From contig JAGLEG010000133.1 in the NCBI GenBank assembly GCA_023145185.1, positions 1 through 7,534 of the forward strand: 7,534 bases of DNA, written 5' to 3'. The DNA is from Thermoplasmata archaeon (GTDB lineage Archaea; Thermoplasmatota; Penumbrarchaeia; Penumbrarchaeales; Penumbrarchaeaceae). Made by a program: the position numbers and the translations under genes. Position 1 is the stretch's first letter, and each line of letters starts with the position of its first letter. The notes under the pieces are model-generated. The model saw nothing but the letters and a program-made list of their open reading frames with translations, searched no databases and had not been told where the DNA came from. This document shows positions 6,363-7,534 of the stretch, piece by piece.

Positions 6363-7190
6363 TCATACGAGAACGAGGACCACCGAGGAGGTCCCATTGA
6401 CTTCCTCCACTATCCGATGGCAGATGAACAGCTCATCTCCGTCAGACAGCTCATTTTCATATCTGTCAGGATAGATAGTTCCAGCAGGGAGGATGATGGG
6501 CACGGGGCACCACCCTTCCGATGTCGGTACTCCCAGAGGGTCCAGAAGCATGTAACCGGGAAATAGGGCCGCCCCCTGCTTGATGATCAGGTTGAGCTCC
6601 CCAAGGTGGCCCTCCAGCGGAGGGGGATCACCATCCACGATGTGGATCAGTTCCCGTATCCTTTCCCCATCCAGGAGGGTGCATTGGCTGACTGGCCCCG
6701 GATGGATGAAGAGGACCGGTTGGCCGTCCACCTCCACCTTGCTGAGATACAGGACGCAAGGGGTCTCGACCGTGAAACCTCCCGCCCGCCGTCCCATCTC
6801 CCTCAGAGCCGTGAGGTTTGCGACCCTACCGTTCACGGGCGGAAAGGAGGGGATAAGCGTTACGCCCTGAAGAGAGATCTCCCTTTCGCCTCCGCCCTTT
6901 AGATACAGCAGATCCGGAAGGACGTGGATGGAGTAGGCCTCCCCGTCCAACCGTGGGGGTAGGGATATGGCGGACCCGTTCGCCCCCATCCCGAGGTCCA
7001 CGGTCAGCGTGGTATCTCCCGGACCCGATAGGAGCAGGTCTGCGGCCTCCCGTATGGAATTGGAGATCCCCCCAAGAATGATATCATCGTTCCGATCGGC
7101 CATCCTGGCGAGCTCCCCACCGAACATCCCAAGGAGCAGCATGGCCGCCATGATCAGGCCGAAGCGAAACGGTATGTCTCCGCTATGCAT
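6363..7190 (-). CDS. Membrane-anchored exported protein, unknown function, possibly pilin-like
   Basis: I do not recognise a named family. From the ATG at 7190 the product is 275 residues: a short N-terminus (MHSGDIPFRF), one hydrophobic helix (about 10-25), then a helical stretch with ADRNDDII and SIREAADLLLSGPGD, and a long part that looks rich in beta strands. One N-terminal helix followed by LLSGPG-like and GMGANGSAISLPP-like segments recalls archaeal pilin-like proteins, but no class III signal-peptide motif is clear, so this is a weak comparison. Four cysteines (in TPCVLY, SQCTLL, GWCPVP and FICHR) could form disulfides outside the cell. NGS, NLT and NGT sequons are present. The frame is open to 7295, but that extension overlaps the upstream gene; the TATA at 7221-7230 would start transcription near 7198, favouring ATG 7190 or GTG 7199. 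It lies between the nucleotidyltransferase and the NosD-like gene on the same strand. Confidence 0.75.
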   Translation of the reverse strand: MHSGDIPFRFGLIMAAMLLLGMFGGELARMADRNDDIILGGISNSIREAADLLLSGPGDTTLTVDLGMGANGSAISLPPRLDGEAYSIHVLPDLLYLKGGGEREISLQGVTLIPSFPPVNGRVANLTALREMGRRAGGFTVETPCVLYLSKVEVDGQPVLFIHPGPVSQCTLLDGERIRELIHIVDGDPPPLEGHLGELNLIIKQGAALFPGYMLLDPLGVPTSEGWCPVPIILPAGTIYPDRYENELSDGDELFICHRIVEEVNGTSSVVLVLV

Positions 7191-7220
7191 CGCACTCACA
7201 GGCCCATCGCCCTCGGGTGA

Positions 7221-7230
7221 AATATAGTTA
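7221..7230 (-). promoter_or_regulatory. Probable TATA box of the exported-protein gene
   Basis: The minus strand reads TAACTATATT in the 41-base gap after the nucleotidyltransferase stop. Typical spacing puts the transcript start near 7198, giving a leaderless or near-leaderless mRNA for the gene starting at 7190 (or at GTG 7199). It suggests that gene can be transcribed independently of the one upstream. Confidence 0.45.
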
Positions 7231-7231
7231 T

Positions 7232-7534
7232 CTACCGGGATCCGAAGTAGCTGTTCGCGTCGTTGTACGAATCCAGCGACCCAACGTCGAACCATCTGCC
7301 GGGGAAGGACCAGGCGTAGACTGCCCTCCTCTCCACCAGATACGTGATGAAGTGGCCCAATGCGTCAGGCTTTCCCCCCTCGTCCAGATACCTGACGATC
7401 ATCTCGATCGTCTCCCCGGTGAAGATGTAGTATGCCGTTGCTGCCAGGGTGGAGGGGGGGTCCGCTGGTTTCTCCACAAAGCGCTGTATGACGTTCTCGT
7501 CGTCGATCCCCACTATCCCGTACAGGGATGCCTT
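7232..7534 (-). CDS. Sugar-phosphate nucleotidyltransferase, C-terminal part only
   Basis: The frame is open across the right edge of the window; the visible part is 100 residues ending at TAG (7234-7232). These enzymes join a sugar 1-phosphate to a nucleotide (e.g. UDP-glucose/GlcNAc, dTDP-glucose or GDP-mannose synthesis). Supporting features are YGIVGIDDENVIQRFVEKP (5-23), with the conserved EKP after a short beta strand; the strand TAYYIF with the following helix; a D-x-L-x-x-FITYL segment; and VYAWSF followed by GRWFDVGSLDSYNDAN near the end, the classic G-x-W-x-D-x-G-x-x-x-S-Y motif of the family. The N-terminal nucleotide-binding motif and catalytic residues are outside the window, so the sugar and nucleotide cannot be assigned. 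GTG at 7513 is internal, not a start. No C-terminal left-handed beta-helix domain follows, unlike GlmU-type bifunctional enzymes. Confidence 0.92.
   Translation of the reverse strand, partial: KASLYGIVGIDDENVIQRFVEKPADPPSTLAATAYYIFTGETIEMIVRYLDEGGKPDALGHFITYLVERRAVYAWSFPGRWFDVGSLDSYNDANSYFGSR

Noticed and set aside
6281..6397. N-terminal extension of the NosD-like protein by 39 residues
   Set aside because: It would bury the signal peptide inside the protein, overlaps the end of the upstream gene, and ignores the ribosome binding site at 6284-6291.

Overview
This window looks archaeal, most likely euryarchaeal and plausibly Thermoplasmatota (lineage is an inference). The evidence is an aIF-1A gene followed by a RIO1-type kinase gene, an alanine aminotransferase resembling the Pyrococcus furiosus enzyme as I remember it, TATA-type promoters, Shine-Dalgarno sites matching AGGAGGTGAT, and a large surface protein (NosD-like beta-helix, Ig-like domains, C-terminal membrane anchor) of a kind common in that group. 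The DNA is GC-rich with strong G/C preference at third codon positions. TTG and GTG starts are frequent.

Layout, left to right. Positions 1-965 (minus strand) hold translation initiation factor aIF-1A followed by RIO1 kinase, which runs off the left edge. Positions 966-1047 are a short divergent promoter region with one nearly symmetric TATA element that could serve both directions. Positions 1048-3090 (plus strand) hold the alanine aminotransferase and, 9 bases later, a TPR protein with an acidic disordered-looking tail. The TPR gene stops one base short of the stop codon of a converging gene. Positions 3092-7534 (minus strand) hold, in transcription order, the C-terminal end of a sugar-phosphate nucleotidyltransferase, a small membrane-anchored exported protein of unknown function, and the 1062-residue NosD/Ig-like surface protein.

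The left part is housekeeping (translation initiation and ribosome maturation, then amino-acid metabolism). The right part has a cell-envelope flavour: the nucleotidyltransferase could supply activated sugars for glycans, and the two exported proteins carry N-glycosylation sequons. A functional link among the three is inference only.

The most unusual signal lies in the TPR gene, at 2854-3021. A 56-codon segment with very different codon use is built from short, near-perfect hairpins with 4-base loops. Related hairpins differ from one another by paired, compensating changes in both arms, and the segment contains a 66-base repeat. It looks like an array of palindromic units inside a coding sequence. 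I know of no described element that matches it.
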